Part shown: positions 42,618 to 51,492 of the stretch, one piece after another
Layout: each line of letters starts with the position of its first letter
How positions within the stretch are numbered: the stretch's first letter is position 1
Assembly: GCF_900110655.1 (NCBI RefSeq)
Contig: NZ_FOEQ01000004.1
Location: forward strand, 124,001 to 188,000
DNA from: Pseudomonas soli
GTDB taxonomy: Bacteria; Pseudomonadota; Gammaproteobacteria; Pseudomonadales; Pseudomonadaceae
DNA length: 64,000 nucleotides
Direction: 5' to 3'
The notes under the pieces: generated by a model
Told to the model about the DNA's origin: nothing
The model's input: only the letters and a program-made list of their open reading frames with translations
The model's database searches: none
Program-made: the position numbers and the translations under genes

Positions 42618-43838
42618 CTATTGCGCCAGTTGCCTGATCATTGCCACCGTCAGGTACAGGCGCGGCGCCACGCTGGCGATCTCCATGTACTCGTCGTCGC
42701 CATGCAGGCCGGCGCCGACCACACCCAGGGTCTCCAGCACTGCGGGCTTGTCGCTGTCGGGCAAGTAGGCGTAGCCGGCGTCGGTGCCGAAGCGCATGGC
42801 GATCGGCTGCAGTTGCCGGTCGATCTTGCTGTAGAGCTGCCGCGCAGTTTGTGCAAGCTGCGTGGAGGCGTCGTTCTTCGCCAGAGGCGGACGGCCTTTT
42901 TCCATGACCAGCTCGACCTGGGTATCGGCGACCAACTGCTTCTTGATGATCCGCAAGGCATCCTCCTGTACCCGCTCGGTCTCGCTCAGGTCGGAATAAC
43001 GCATGTCGGCCTCGGCGCTGGCCAGGGCAGGGATGATGTTGGCCTTCTCTCCGGCCTTGGCCAGGGTCCAGTTGACGGTGGTGCCCTTGTCCTTGTCGCC
43101 GAGGGCATTCAATTGCAGCAACTGGTGCGCCAGTTCGATCAGCGCGTTGCGCCCGGCCTCGGGCGCGGAGCCGGCGTGGGAGGCGCGGCCGTTCACCGTG
43201 AGTTTCAGGCGGTTGATGCCGTTGGTGGCGACGGTCACCGCGTCCTTGTCCGGCGGCTCGTAGGAAAAGACGAAGTCATGCTGGCGCGCCAGCTCGGCGA
43301 TTAGCTGCCTGGAGCCTGCCGAGCCCATTTCCTCATCCGGGTTGAACAGCACGGTGAGGGTGCGATAGCCCTTGTACTGCTGGTCCTGCAGCAGCTTCAG
43401 CGCATGCAGGATCATCGCCACGCCGCCCTTGGCATCGGCCACGCCAGGGCCATAGGCGCGCTCGCCTTCGATGCGGAACGGGCGCTTGGCCACGGTACCG
43501 GGGCCGAACACCGTGTCGTAGTGGACCATCAGCAGGAAGTCCTTGTCGCCGGTGCCCTTGAATGTGCCGACGATGTTGTCGCCCACCGACGGCGTGGCTG
43601 GTTGGGTGGTGACCTTGGCGCCGAGGGCCTCGAGGCGTTTCACCAGCTCGGCACCGACCTGTTTCAGGCCCGCCTCGGTACCGGTGCCGGTGTCTACCGA
43701 AACCAGGGACTTGAGGGTTTCCAGGTAGTGCGGCTGTTCGGCCTGGGCCTGGCTGTACAGCTCCTGGTGCGTGGGCTCGACGGCCTGGGCGGTGGCGCAG
43801 GTGAGGGCGAGGGCCAGAGTGCAAAGTCGCAGATGCAT
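42618..43838 (-). CDS. secreted M20 glutamate carboxypeptidase (CPG2-like)
   Basis: This 406-residue protein has a Sec signal peptide (MHLRLCTLALALTCATAQA). It shows M20 metal ligands in MVHYDTVFGPG, GPGVADAKGG, NPDEEMGSAGSR and SYEPP, and the C-terminal GLHGDDEYM. Its layout closely parallels carboxypeptidase G2, which removes C-terminal glutamate from folates and peptides in the periplasm. It lies 20 bp upstream of glcD on the same strand. Why it would join a glycolate operon is not obvious; read-through is possible. Confidence 0.88.
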   Translation of the reverse strand: MHLRLCTLALALTCATAQAVEPTHQELYSQAQAEQPHYLETLKSLVSVDTGTGTEAGLKQVGAELVKRLEALGAKVTTQPATPSVGDNIVGTFKGTGDKDFLLMVHYDTVFGPGTVAKRPFRIEGERAYGPGVADAKGGVAMILHALKLLQDQQYKGYRTLTVLFNPDEEMGSAGSRQLIAELARQHDFVFSYEPPDKDAVTVATNGINRLKLTVNGRASHAGSAPEAGRNALIELAHQLLQLNALGDKDKGTTVNWTLAKAGEKANIIPALASAEADMRYSDLSETERVQEDALRIIKKQLVADTQVELVMEKGRPPLAKNDASTQLAQTARQLYSKIDRQLQPIAMRFGTDAGYAYLPDSDKPAVLETLGVVGAGLHGDDEYMEIASVAPRLYLTVAMIRQLAQ

Positions 43839-44058
43839 GGGCAGGGTCTCGTTGTCATGAACCCTTCAGCGTAGACCCTACCCGATGAATGGCCGCCCGA
43901 GTTGTTGCGCCTACAGCCCGTAACGATGTGCCAGACGCCGGTTTGATAGGCGTTCGGCGTTCATGGTCGCGACTCTGTGGGGTGGGGGAGGCCAGGCTTT
44001 ACCGGTGACGGAAATGACCCATACAGTACGAATTCGAGACATGCTCTGGAGTGTGCCC

Positions 44059-44235
44059 ATGCATCGGGTCGGTTATCTGTTGTGCGAAGGTTTCCATGTG
44101 ATGGCGCTGGCCTCGCAGTCGGTGTTCGAGATCGCCAGCCTGCTGAGCGGGCGGCCGGTCCATGCCCCGCGCAATTTCAGCGTCGCCGGCGGTAAGCTGC
44201 GTTCGTCCCTGCGCGACAGCGAGGTGCCGGCATGA
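44059..44235 (+). pseudogene. truncated GlxA-type (DJ-1/PfpI + AraC) regulator N-terminus
   Basis: This 58-codon ORF, MHRVGYLLCEGFHVMALASQ followed by SVFEIASLLSGRPV and RNFSVAGGKLRSSL, matches only the first β-α-β part of the DJ-1/PfpI domain of GlxA-type regulators. The remaining ~260 residues, including the AraC domain, are absent. CTGGAG precedes ATG 44059. Its stop overlaps the start of the LysR gene (ATGA), so it may now serve as a translational leader for it. I call it a remnant, not a functional regulator. Confidence 0.6.
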
Positions 44236-45137
44236 AGAAACTCGTGCGCATGGACGACCTGCAGGTATTCGTCAGTACCGTGGCAACCGGCAGTTTCTCC
44301 GCGGCGGCGCGCCAGCTGGACATCTCGCCGGCCCTGGCCAGCGGCGCCGTGCAGCGCCTGGAGCGCAGCCTGGGGTTCCGCCTGCTGGTGCGTTCGACCC
44401 GGCGTCTGCGCCTGTCGGATGAAGGCCAGCGCTACCTGCCCCATGCGCGACAGGTGCTTGAGGCACTGGTGGAGGGCGAGATGGCCCTGGAGCAAGGGCG
44501 CGAAGAGATCGGCGGGGTGCTGCGTCTGTCGATGCCCTCGGACCTGGGGCGCAATGTGCTGCTGCCCTGGCTCGACGAGTTCCAGTTGCAGCACCCGGGC
44601 ATCAGCCTGCAACTGCGCCTGAGCGACCAGGTGGCGGACATGGTGGGGGATCGCCTGGATGCCAGTATCCGCTACGGCCAGTTGGCCGATTCGGGCCTGG
44701 TGGCGCTGCCGTTGGCCCCGGACAACCGCCGCACGCTATGCGCTGCGCCGAGCTACATCGCCCGCCATGGCGCGCCGCGCACGCCGGAGGAACTGGCCGG
44801 GCACAACTGCCTGCGCTATGTGATGGGCGAACAGACCCACGAGCGTTGGGGGTTTCACCTGCCGGACGGGGTCAGGACGGTGAGCGTTTCGGGCGACCGC
44901 ACCAGTGACGATGCAGATGTGGTCCGCCGCTGGGCGGTGGCGGGGCTGGGGATCGTCTACAAGTCGCGGCTGGATGTGCTGGCCGATGTGCGGGCCGGGC
45001 GGCTGGTGGAGCTGTTCCCATCGGAATGCGGCCAGGCGGCGCCGCTGCAACTGGTGTGCGTGCACCGTCAGGCGGTGTCGCCGGCGATCCAGCGGTTGCG
45101 GAGCTACCTGGGGGAGAAGTTTGCCGAGTTGGGTTAG
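44232..45137 (+). CDS. LysR-family transcriptional regulator
   Basis: This 301-residue protein has an N-terminal LysR helix-turn-helix (MDDLQVFVSTVATGSFSAAARQLDISPALASGAVQRLERSLGFRLLVRSTR) and a PBP2-type effector domain (LQLRLSDQVADMVGDRLDASIRYG), the AaeR/DmlR-like subgroup. The first codon overlaps the stop of the upstream fragment. It is convergent to the MDR gene at 45189 through a hairpin; its target is not evident. Confidence 0.9.
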   Translation: MKKLVRMDDLQVFVSTVATGSFSAAARQLDISPALASGAVQRLERSLGFRLLVRSTRRLRLSDEGQRYLPHARQVLEALVEGEMALEQGREEIGGVLRLSMPSDLGRNVLLPWLDEFQLQHPGISLQLRLSDQVADMVGDRLDASIRYGQLADSGLVALPLAPDNRRTLCAAPSYIARHGAPRTPEELAGHNCLRYVMGEQTHERWGFHLPDGVRTVSVSGDRTSDDADVVRRWAVAGLGIVYKSRLDVLADVRAGRLVELFPSECGQAAPLQLVCVHRQAVSPAIQRLRSYLGEKFAELG

Positions 45138-45153
45138 CTGAGTAATCTGCAGG

Positions 45154-45170
45154 AGCGGCGTAGCGCCGCT
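45154..45170. terminator. bidirectional hairpin between LysR and MDR genes
   Basis: AGCGGCG (45154-45160), loop TAG, CGCCGCT (45164-45170) form a perfect 7-bp stem between convergent genes. No T-run follows, so its terminator role is probable only. Confidence 0.5.
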
Positions 45171-45188
45171 GCCTGGCCCCTCGGAAAT

Positions 45189-46199
45189 CTAGAAACCTTC
45201 CAGTACAACCTTGCCCTTTGCCTTGCCGCTTTCGATCAACTCGTGGGCGCGGCGCAGGTTGGCCGCGTTGATCGCACCGAAATGCTCGCCCAGCGTGGTC
45301 TTGATCACGCCTTCATCGACCAGCCCGGCAATTCGCTCCAGCAGTTCGTGCTGCTTGATCATGTCGGCGGTCTGGTACAGCGAACGGGTGAACATCAGCT
45401 CCCAGTGCAACGACAGCGACTTGCGCTTGAGCGGCACCACGTCGAGGCTGGCCGGGTCGTCGATCAGTGCCAGGCGGCCTTGTGGGCGCAGCACCTCGAC
45501 CAACTGCGCGAAGTGGCGGTCGGTGTGGGTCAGGCTGATCACCAGGTCCACCTGGCCTATGCCCACAGCCTCAAGCTGGGGTGCCAGCGGCTGGTTGTGA
45601 TCGATCACCTGGTGGGCGCCGAGTTGGCGTACCCAGGCCTGGGTTTCAGGGCGCGAGGCGGTGCCGATCACGGTGAGGTTGGTGAGTTGGCGCGCCAGCT
45701 GGGTGAGGATCGAACCCACGCCACCGCTGGCGCCGACGATCAGCAGGCTTTGCCCTTCGCCGCCGCCTTCGCGCACGCCCAGGCGGTCGAACAGCAACTC
45801 CCAGGCGGTGATCGAGGTCAGCGGCAGGGCGGCGGCGCTGGCATTGTCCAGGCTGCGCGGCTTGTGGCCGACGATGCGCTCATCGACCAGGTGCAGTTCG
45901 CTGTAGCTGCCAGGGCGGTCGATGGCGCCGGCATAGAAGACCTCGTCGCCGGGCTGGAACAGCGTCACCTGTTCACCGATGGCGCGCACCACGCCGACCG
46001 CGTCCCAGCCCAGCACCTTGGGTTGATCGGTGCTGCCGCTGCCGGCGCGGACCTTGGTGTCGACCGGGTTGACTGCGATGGCGCGGACTTCCACCAGCAG
46101 ATCGCGTGGGCCGGGTACAGGCGCGGGCAGGTCGCTGTCGTAGAGCGAGGCCGGATCGGTCAGTGGCAGGCCGTGTTGGGTGAAGACGATGGCTTTCAT
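45189..46199 (-). CDS. zinc-binding-type alcohol dehydrogenase family (MDR, quinone-oxidoreductase-like)
   Basis: This 336-residue protein has a GroES-like domain (MKAIVFTQHGLPLTDPASL, GWDAVGVVRAIGEQVTLFQPGDEVFYAGA) and a Rossmann nucleotide motif (LIVGASGGVGSILTQLARQL). The classical catalytic-Zn Cys is absent, placing it among Zn-independent quinone reductases. ATG 46199 was chosen because the longer frame runs 69 bp into the promoter region. It is monocistronic. Confidence 0.87.
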   Translation of the reverse strand: MKAIVFTQHGLPLTDPASLYDSDLPAPVPGPRDLLVEVRAIAVNPVDTKVRAGSGSTDQPKVLGWDAVGVVRAIGEQVTLFQPGDEVFYAGAIDRPGSYSELHLVDERIVGHKPRSLDNASAAALPLTSITAWELLFDRLGVREGGGEGQSLLIVGASGGVGSILTQLARQLTNLTVIGTASRPETQAWVRQLGAHQVIDHNQPLAPQLEAVGIGQVDLVISLTHTDRHFAQLVEVLRPQGRLALIDDPASLDVVPLKRKSLSLHWELMFTRSLYQTADMIKQHELLERIAGLVDEGVIKTTLGEHFGAINAANLRRAHELIESGKAKGKVVLEGF

Positions 46200-46317
46200 G
46201 GCATCAGGGTCCCTGAGTGGTAGGTAGGGCAACCTTAGCCTGCAGGATTTATCGCAAAAACATCGCAATCACGGGAACAGTTTCAACATTTTCTTGAAAA
46301 TGTAGCGGCCATGCTGG

Positions 46318-46968
46318 TCAGAACCAGCGATCGTTGCGTTTGCGCCCACGGGTCAGCGCCGGCAGGATCAGCCCCGCCAGCAGCCCGGCGCCGGCGATGC
46401 TGCCGCCATACACCATGTAGCGCATCATCACCTGCTTGTTCTCGTCCCCCAGGCGCGCCTGGGTGTCGCGCAGGCTCGACTGGCTCTGCTCGAGCTGCTC
46501 GTTGAGTGCCTTGTTACGGGTTTCCAGCTCGTCGATCAGCGCCTTGCGCGAATCGAGGGTCTCCTGCATGCCCTGCACGCGGTTTTTCCAGCTGTCGTCG
46601 ATGGTCTTGAGCTGGCCGGACAGTTCGGCCACCTGGGCGTCGAGCTGCGGCAGGCGCTCGCTCTGGCCGGGCACCGCCTGCAGGTCGCTGGTGAGGATCC
46701 ATACCAGGTCGCCGCTCTGCCCGCGTACCTGGCTGTAGTTGCCCTGGCTTGTGACCAAAGTGACCTTCTGCCCGGACTTGAGCGTGCCGACGATGCGATG
46801 GCCATCGGTAGGGCCGCTGCGTACGTAAGTGTTCAGGCTGTCACTGACCCAACGCGCATCAGTGGCCGGCTCTTCGGCGTGGGCCGGGGCGGCGAGGGCG
46901 ATCAGGGCGGCGATCAGGCCACCGCGCAGGGCGGTGAGGGCAGGGGAAGCGGGCTGGATGTCTGGCAT
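46318..46968 (-). CDS. SH3-domain membrane-anchored protein (TIGR04211/YgiM-like)
   Basis: This 216-residue protein has a signal peptide (LRGGLIAALIALAAPAHA), then a bacterial SH3b domain (LNTYVRSGPTDGHRIVGTLKSGQKVTLV). A coiled-coil region rich in Leu/Gln/Glu follows (QLDAQVAELSGQLKT, NEQLEQSQSSLRDTQ), then a transmembrane helix (YGGSIAGAGLLAGLILPAL) and a basic tail (RGRKRNDRWF). This layout matches YgiM-type envelope anchors. Start MPDIQPAS at 46968 chosen. Function unknown. Confidence 0.85.
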   Translation of the reverse strand: MPDIQPASPALTALRGGLIAALIALAAPAHAEEPATDARWVSDSLNTYVRSGPTDGHRIVGTLKSGQKVTLVTSQGNYSQVRGQSGDLVWILTSDLQAVPGQSERLPQLDAQVAELSGQLKTIDDSWKNRVQGMQETLDSRKALIDELETRNKALNEQLEQSQSSLRDTQARLGDENKQVMMRYMVYGGSIAGAGLLAGLILPALTRGRKRNDRWF

Positions 46969-47158
46969 GCTGGTCTTCGCTGAAACAGGACGAATGAAGG
47001 CCCGATGACTGGGCCGGCGATCCGGTCGGGTGGATTGACCGTCAGCGAAAGACCGTTTTTTTGTGGGCAGGTTCACCACCTGGCGCAGGAAATATCTGCA
47101 AAATATTGCGAAAAATCAGGAGTTATTGGCTGCCATGGGCGCCAATTCCCCGGCGAAA

Positions 47159-47175
47159 GGGCCGCAAAGCGGCCC
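47159..47175 (-). terminator. hairpin after ppnN
   Basis: GGGCCGC (47159-47165), loop AAA, GCGGCCC (47169-47175) follow the ppnN stop by 10 bases. On the minus strand the stem is followed by TTTC, a short U-rich tail consistent with termination. Confidence 0.55.
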
Positions 47176-47184
47176 CCAGTGCCC

Positions 47185-48558
47185 TCAGGCCACTACTTCA
47201 TAGCACGGCACATACGCCGCCCCGCCGGGCAACTTCATGCGGTGCTGGTCGACGAACGCCTGCAGCAGGCGCCCGAGCGGGTCGAGGATCGCTGCATCGC
47301 CGCGGATCTGGTAAGGCCCGTGCTCCTCGATCAGGCGGATGCCCTTGTCCTTGACGTTGCCGGCAACCACGCCCGAGAACGCCCGGCGCAGGTTGGCCGC
47401 CAGCTCGTGTGGCGGCAGGTCGCGGCGCAGGGCCAGGTTGGCCATGTTCTCGTGGGTCGGGTCGAACGGGCGCTGGAAGCCTTCGTCGATCTTCAGCAGC
47501 CAGTTGAAGTGGAAGGCGTCGTTGCGCTCGCGGCGGAACTGCTTGACTGCCTTGAGCCCCTCGACCATCTGCCGCGCCACTTCGGCCGGGTCGTCGATGA
47601 TGATCTGGTAGTGGCGCTGCGCCGCCTCGCCAAGGGTGGCGCCGACGAAGGCATGCAACTGCAGCAGGAACGGCTCGGCGCTGCGCGGCCCGGTGAGCAC
47701 CACCGGGAACGGCAGGCCCTGGTTGTCCGGGTGCATGAGGATGCCGAGCAGGTAGAGGAACTCCTCGGCGGTACCGGCGCCGCCGGGGAAGATGATGATG
47801 CCGTGGCCGACACGCACGAAGGCTTCCAGACGCTTCTCGATGTCCGGCAGGATCACCAGCTCGTTGACGATCGGGTTGGGCGCCTCGGCGGCGATGATGC
47901 CCGGCTCGGTCAGGCCCAGGTAGCGGCTGCCGTGCATGCGCTGCTTGGCATGGGCGATGGTGGCGCCCTTCATCGGCCCTTTCATCACGCCCGGGCCGCA
48001 GCCGGTGCAGACATCCAGCTTGCGCAGGCCCAGCTCGTGGCCGACCTTCTTGGTGTACTGGTATTCCTCGGTGCTGATCGAGTGGCCGCCCCAGCACACC
48101 ACCATCTTCGGCTCGACACCGGGGCGCAGGGTGCGGGCGTTGCGCAGCAGGTGGAAGACGTAGTCGGTGATGCCTTGCGAGCTTTCCAGGTCGATGCGCT
48201 GGCTGGCCAGTTCGCTCTCGGTGTAGACGATGTCGCGCAGGGCGCTGAACAACATCTCGCGGGTACTGGCGATCATCTCGCCATCGACGAAGGCGTCGGC
48301 CGGGGCGTTGAGCAGTTCCAGGCGCACGCCGCGGTCCTGCTGGTGGATACGTACCTCGAAGTCCTTGTAGGCCTCGAGGATGGTCTTGGCATTATCGACA
48401 TGGGCGCCGGTGTTGAGGATGGCCAGGGCGCACTGGCGGAACAGGGTGTAGAGGCTGCCGGTACCGACTTCGCTCAGTTGCTGGACTTCACGTTGCGACA
48501 GCGTCTCCAGGCTGCCCTTGGGGCTGACGGAGGCGTTGATGACATTGCGTTGGGGCAT
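47185..48558 (-). CDS. ppnN: pyrimidine/purine nucleotide 5'-monophosphate nucleosidase (PpnN/YgdH)
   Basis: This 457-residue LOG-family protein has the catalytic loop FPGGAGTAEE (PGGxGTxxE), the upstream VCTGCGPGVMKGPMKG stretch and flanking PpnN-specific N- and C-terminal domains. PpnN hydrolyses purine and pyrimidine nucleoside monophosphates to base and ribose-5-phosphate. It is active in the cytoplasm and modulated by (p)ppGpp in E. coli. It is downstream of pncB/pncA on the same strand, separated by a hairpin. Length fits the family. Confidence 0.94.
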   Translation of the reverse strand: MPQRNVINASVSPKGSLETLSQREVQQLSEVGTGSLYTLFRQCALAILNTGAHVDNAKTILEAYKDFEVRIHQQDRGVRLELLNAPADAFVDGEMIASTREMLFSALRDIVYTESELASQRIDLESSQGITDYVFHLLRNARTLRPGVEPKMVVCWGGHSISTEEYQYTKKVGHELGLRKLDVCTGCGPGVMKGPMKGATIAHAKQRMHGSRYLGLTEPGIIAAEAPNPIVNELVILPDIEKRLEAFVRVGHGIIIFPGGAGTAEEFLYLLGILMHPDNQGLPFPVVLTGPRSAEPFLLQLHAFVGATLGEAAQRHYQIIIDDPAEVARQMVEGLKAVKQFRRERNDAFHFNWLLKIDEGFQRPFDPTHENMANLALRRDLPPHELAANLRRAFSGVVAGNVKDKGIRLIEEHGPYQIRGDAAILDPLGRLLQAFVDQHRMKLPGGAAYVPCYEVVA

Positions 48559-48691
48559 CTGGTCTTTCCTGTGCGGGTAAAACATCCTTCTTTGACAACA
48601 CCATACAAGCAAATGTGCGTGGCAACGAGGGCCTTGGTGAAAAACCTTGGACTGCAGTGCCTAGCCTGTGGGAGCCGGCTTGACGGCGAAA

Positions 48692-48708
48692 GGGCTGCAT
48701 GGCAGCCC
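48692..48708 (-). terminator. hairpin after pncB
   Basis: GGGCTGC (48692-48698) and GCAGCCC (48702-48708) with loop ATG lie 5 bases beyond the pncB stop. On the minus strand it is followed by TTTCGCC. It probably terminates the pncA-pncB transcript. Confidence 0.55.
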
Positions 48709-48713
48709 CGGGG

Positions 48714-49913
48714 TTATTGGACGTTGAACACATGCCGCAGGTACGCCACGAAGTTCTCGTCCCGGCACTGGGTCTTGCCTGGGCTGTCGGAAATCTTCGC
48801 CACTGGCGCGCCGTTGCAGGCGGTCATCTTGATCACCATGTTCATCGGCGTGACGCCGGGGATGTCGCAGGTCAGGTTGGTGCCGATACCGAAGCTGACG
48901 TTGATTCGCCCGTGCAGGGCGCGGTAGAGCGTCAGCATCTTCTCGAAGTCCAGCCCGTCGGAGAAAATCAGGGTCTTGCCCTTCGGGTCCATACCCAGCC
49001 GTTCATAGTGGGCGATGGCTTTCTCAGCCCAGGCCAGCGGCTCGCCCGAGTCATGGCGCAGGCCATCGAAGAGCTTGGCGAAGTACAGGTCGAAGTCCTT
49101 CATGAACGCGTCCATGCCGATGCAATCGGTCAGGGCGATGCCAAGCTGGCCACGGTACTCGCGCACCCAGCACTCGAGGGCGGCGGCCTGGCTGTCGACC
49201 AGGCGCGGGCCGAGCTGCTGGTGGGCCATGAACCATTCGTGGGCCATGGTGCCGATGGGTTTGACCTGGTACTCGCGGGCCAGGTGCACGTTGCTGGTGC
49301 CGACGAAGCGCCCGGGGAAGTCACGTTTGAGGATGTGCACCACCTCTTCCTGCACCCGGTAGGAGAAACGTCGGCGGGTGCCGAAGTCGGCCAACTGCAG
49401 GCCGGCCAGCTCGTCACCGCTGGCTTCGGCCTTGAGCCAGTCGAGCTTCTGGTAGAGGCGCTCGCCGACCTGTTCGATCACCACCTCGCGGTAGCGATAG
49501 CGGTTGCGTACTTCACTGATGATCGCCAGCAGCGGGATCTCGAACAGGATCACGTGCAACCAGGGGCCGCGCAGGCGGATCGCCAGCTGCCCGGTGTCGT
49601 CCAGGCCCACCTGCACATAACGCAGGTTGAAGCGGAACAGGCTGAGGAAGCGGATGAAGTCCGGCTTGATGAACGGAATCTTTTCCAGGTAGGCCAACTG
49701 GTCGTGGGTGATCGACACATCGGCCAACTGCTCGACCTGGTAGCGGATCTCGGCGAGGTAGGGCGCAAGGTCCTCGTTGTTGCGGCAGCGGAATTCCCAT
49801 TCCACCTCGGCGTTGGGGTAGTTGTGCAGCACCGCCTGCATCATGGTGATCTTGTAGAAGTCGGTGTCCAGCAGGTTCTGGATGATCCGTGGGCCGAAAA
49901 CGCTGTCGCTCAT
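48714..49913 (-). CDS. pncB: nicotinate phosphoribosyltransferase
   Basis: This 399-residue protein has a [21 protein letters not shown] start, the [13 protein letters not shown] segment with the phosphorylatable His, and [16 protein letters not shown] and [16 protein letters not shown]. It makes nicotinate mononucleotide from nicotinate, PRPP and ATP in NAD salvage. Its start overlaps the pncA stop (ATGA), so the two are coupled, and the pair is divergent from nrtR. Confidence 0.95.
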   Translation of the reverse strand: MSDSVFGPRIIQNLLDTDFYKITMMQAVLHNYPNAEVEWEFRCRNNEDLAPYLAEIRYQVEQLADVSITHDQLAYLEKIPFIKPDFIRFLSLFRFNLRYVQVGLDDTGQLAIRLRGPWLHVILFEIPLLAIISEVRNRYRYREVVIEQVGERLYQKLDWLKAEASGDELAGLQLADFGTRRRFSYRVQEEVVHILKRDFPGRFVGTSNVHLAREYQVKPIGTMAHEWFMAHQQLGPRLVDSQAAALECWVREYRGQLGIALTDCIGMDAFMKDFDLYFAKLFDGLRHDSGEPLAWAEKAIAHYERLGMDPKGKTLIFSDGLDFEKMLTLYRALHGRINVSFGIGTNLTCDIPGVTPMNMVIKMTACNGAPVAKISDSPGKTQCRDENFVAYLRHVFNVQ

Positions 49914-50560
49914 GGGCGAGCCTCCTTGAGGGCGGTGAGCTGGTCGTCGAGGGCCTGTTCGTCGCCGCACAAGTAGATGCCGGCATTGGCCATGGCAGTG
50001 CAGGCAGCCTGTGCGTCCTCAGCGCTCAGTGCGCGGCAGGCCGGCAGGTACAACAACACCTCGAAACCGGCGCGGCGCAGTTGCAGGGCGGTGGTGCGCA
50101 CGCAGTAGTCCAGCGCCAGGCCGCCAACGATGATCGCCTGTACCTGTTGCACCTTGAGGAACTCGATGACACCGGTGGAGCGGCGTTCGGCTAGGTCGTG
50201 GTAGCAGGCGCCGTAGGGATGCAGGTCGGGTTCGACGCCTTTCCAGACGAAGTAGTCGTAGTCGATGGGGGCGGGCAGGCCGGGGAGCAGTTCGAAGCCG
50301 GACGTGCCGGGGACGCAGTGGCTGACCCAGGTCAGGTCGGCGTTGGCCAGGGCCAGGGGTTGCAGCATCTGGGCGGCTTCGGCGACTACCCAGGCGGCGT
50401 TTGCCGGGTGGGCGTCCTTGCTGCCCAGGCGCAGCATGGCGCGCTGGGCCATGGTGTTGAGCGCAGGCGCGATCAGGTGGCCGCCGGGCACCGGCAACTC
50501 CTGGGGAGCGTTGGCGGTAAAGCCGATTTGCGCGTCGACGTCGAAGCTGGCGATGATCAT
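49910..50560 (-). CDS. pncA: nicotinamidase
   Basis: This 216-residue protein starts [20 protein letters not shown] and supplies catalytic Asp (FDVDAQ), Lys (GSKDAHP) and Cys in [16 protein letters not shown], the D-K-C triad of nicotinamidase. It converts nicotinamide to nicotinate, feeding PncB. Length (216) is usual. It is first in pncA-pncB, with the candidate NrtR site 30 bp upstream of its start. Confidence 0.94.
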   Translation of the reverse strand: MIIASFDVDAQIGFTANAPQELPVPGGHLIAPALNTMAQRAMLRLGSKDAHPANAAWVVAEAAQMLQPLALANADLTWVSHCVPGTSGFELLPGLPAPIDYDYFVWKGVEPDLHPYGACYHDLAERRSTGVIEFLKVQQVQAIIVGGLALDYCVRTTALQLRRAGFEVLLYLPACRALSAEDAQAACTAMANAGIYLCGDEQALDDQLTALKEARP

Positions 50561-50589
50561 GGGCAGAGGTCCTCGGCTTGGATGGTCAT

Positions 50590-50619
50590 ATAATTCATCT
50601 GGTGCATTAAGTATGTCAA
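50590..50619. promoter_or_regulatory. pncA promoter with candidate NrtR operator
   Basis: ATAATTCAT (50590-50598) and ATTAAGTAT (50606-50614) form an inverted repeat (7 of 9 pairs) with a 7-base gap. The minus-strand -35 TTGACA (50619-50614) overlaps its right arm. It lies between the divergent pncA and nrtR starts. The assignment rests on position and symmetry. Confidence 0.4.
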
Positions 50620-50702
50620 GGCTATTCCCGCATTAAAATTAGCCCTTGATAGATTTAATTGCCCTGGTGGAATATAGGCAGGTTGCCAGAAGGAATCGTA
50701 TC

Positions 50703-51404
50703 GTGAGCACAGCAAAAGTCCTGGCCAGCGTGGATATCATCGCCCTGCGCCTGTCGCCGCACAGCCTTCGCCTGGAGGTGTTGTTGCACCGGCGTGGGCG
50801 CGAGCCCTACGACGGCCAGTGGGCCCTGCCAGGTGTGATCGTCAATGGCAGCACCTCGGACAACAGTCTGGATGCCGCCGCCGCCCGTGTCCTGGCGGAA
50901 AAGTCCAAGGTGGTCCCCCGCCATCTGGAACAGGTAGGCACCGAAGGCAATGGCGTTCGCGACCCACGGGGCTGGACCTTGAGCACCTACTACCTGGCGC
51001 TGCTCGATCCGGCGGTGGTGGTAGAGAACGCGCAGGTTGCCTTCTTTGACCTTCAAAGCGTTCTGTCGCGTGAGCTGTCGCTGCCGTTCGACCATGGCCT
51101 GCTGGTCGAGCGCGCCTGTGAGCGGCTGGCGGCCAAGGCCGTATACACCAACCTGCCGTTGTACCTGGCGCCCGAGCGTTTCACTGTGCTGGACGCCCTG
51201 GCAGCGGTGCAGGCGTGCCTGGGGCAGGTGGTCAACAACACCTCGCTGCGCAAACGCCTTGAACGCATGAAGAGCGAAGGCTGGGTGCAGGACACCGGCG
51301 AGAAGGTCCAGCCCAGGCTCGGGCGGCCGCAGCAGCTGTACCGGCATACCCCGCAGGGGGCGGGGACGTTCATGTTCGACCGCAGTCTGCTGGCGGGAGG
51401 CTGA
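50703..51404 (+). CDS. nrtR: NrtR, Nudix-related transcriptional regulator of NAD metabolism
   Basis: This 233-residue protein has a Nudix-like N-terminal domain (ASVDIIALRLSPHSLRLEVLLHRRGREPYDGQWALPGVIV) that lacks an intact catalytic Nudix box. A C-terminal winged helix with ERMKSEGWVQDTGEKVQPRLGRPQQLYR follows. NrtR represses NAD salvage genes and senses ADP-ribose in characterised members. It starts with GTG 50703, preceded by AAGGAAT; upstream in-frame Met codons are rejected. It is divergent from pncA-pncB, its predicted target. Confidence 0.93.
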   Translation: MSTAKVLASVDIIALRLSPHSLRLEVLLHRRGREPYDGQWALPGVIVNGSTSDNSLDAAAARVLAEKSKVVPRHLEQVGTEGNGVRDPRGWTLSTYYLALLDPAVVVENAQVAFFDLQSVLSRELSLPFDHGLLVERACERLAAKAVYTNLPLYLAPERFTVLDALAAVQACLGQVVNNTSLRKRLERMKSEGWVQDTGEKVQPRLGRPQQLYRHTPQGAGTFMFDRSLLAGG

Positions 51405-51492
51405 GCTTGCGCAACAGCAACGATCGGCCGCTTGCCGGCGATGAAGCCGGACCAGGCGGCACAAGGAAAATGCAGCGGCTATCCTTGCAGCC

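Noticed and set aside
39641..42768. Long plus-strand ORFs opposite glcD/E/F
   Set aside because: Antisense to well-supported glc genes; rich in Ala/Gln/His as expected of mirror frames.
47005..48927. 640-aa plus-strand ORF opposite ppnN
   Set aside because: ppnN carries the PGGxGTxxE loop; the other strand is a mirror frame.
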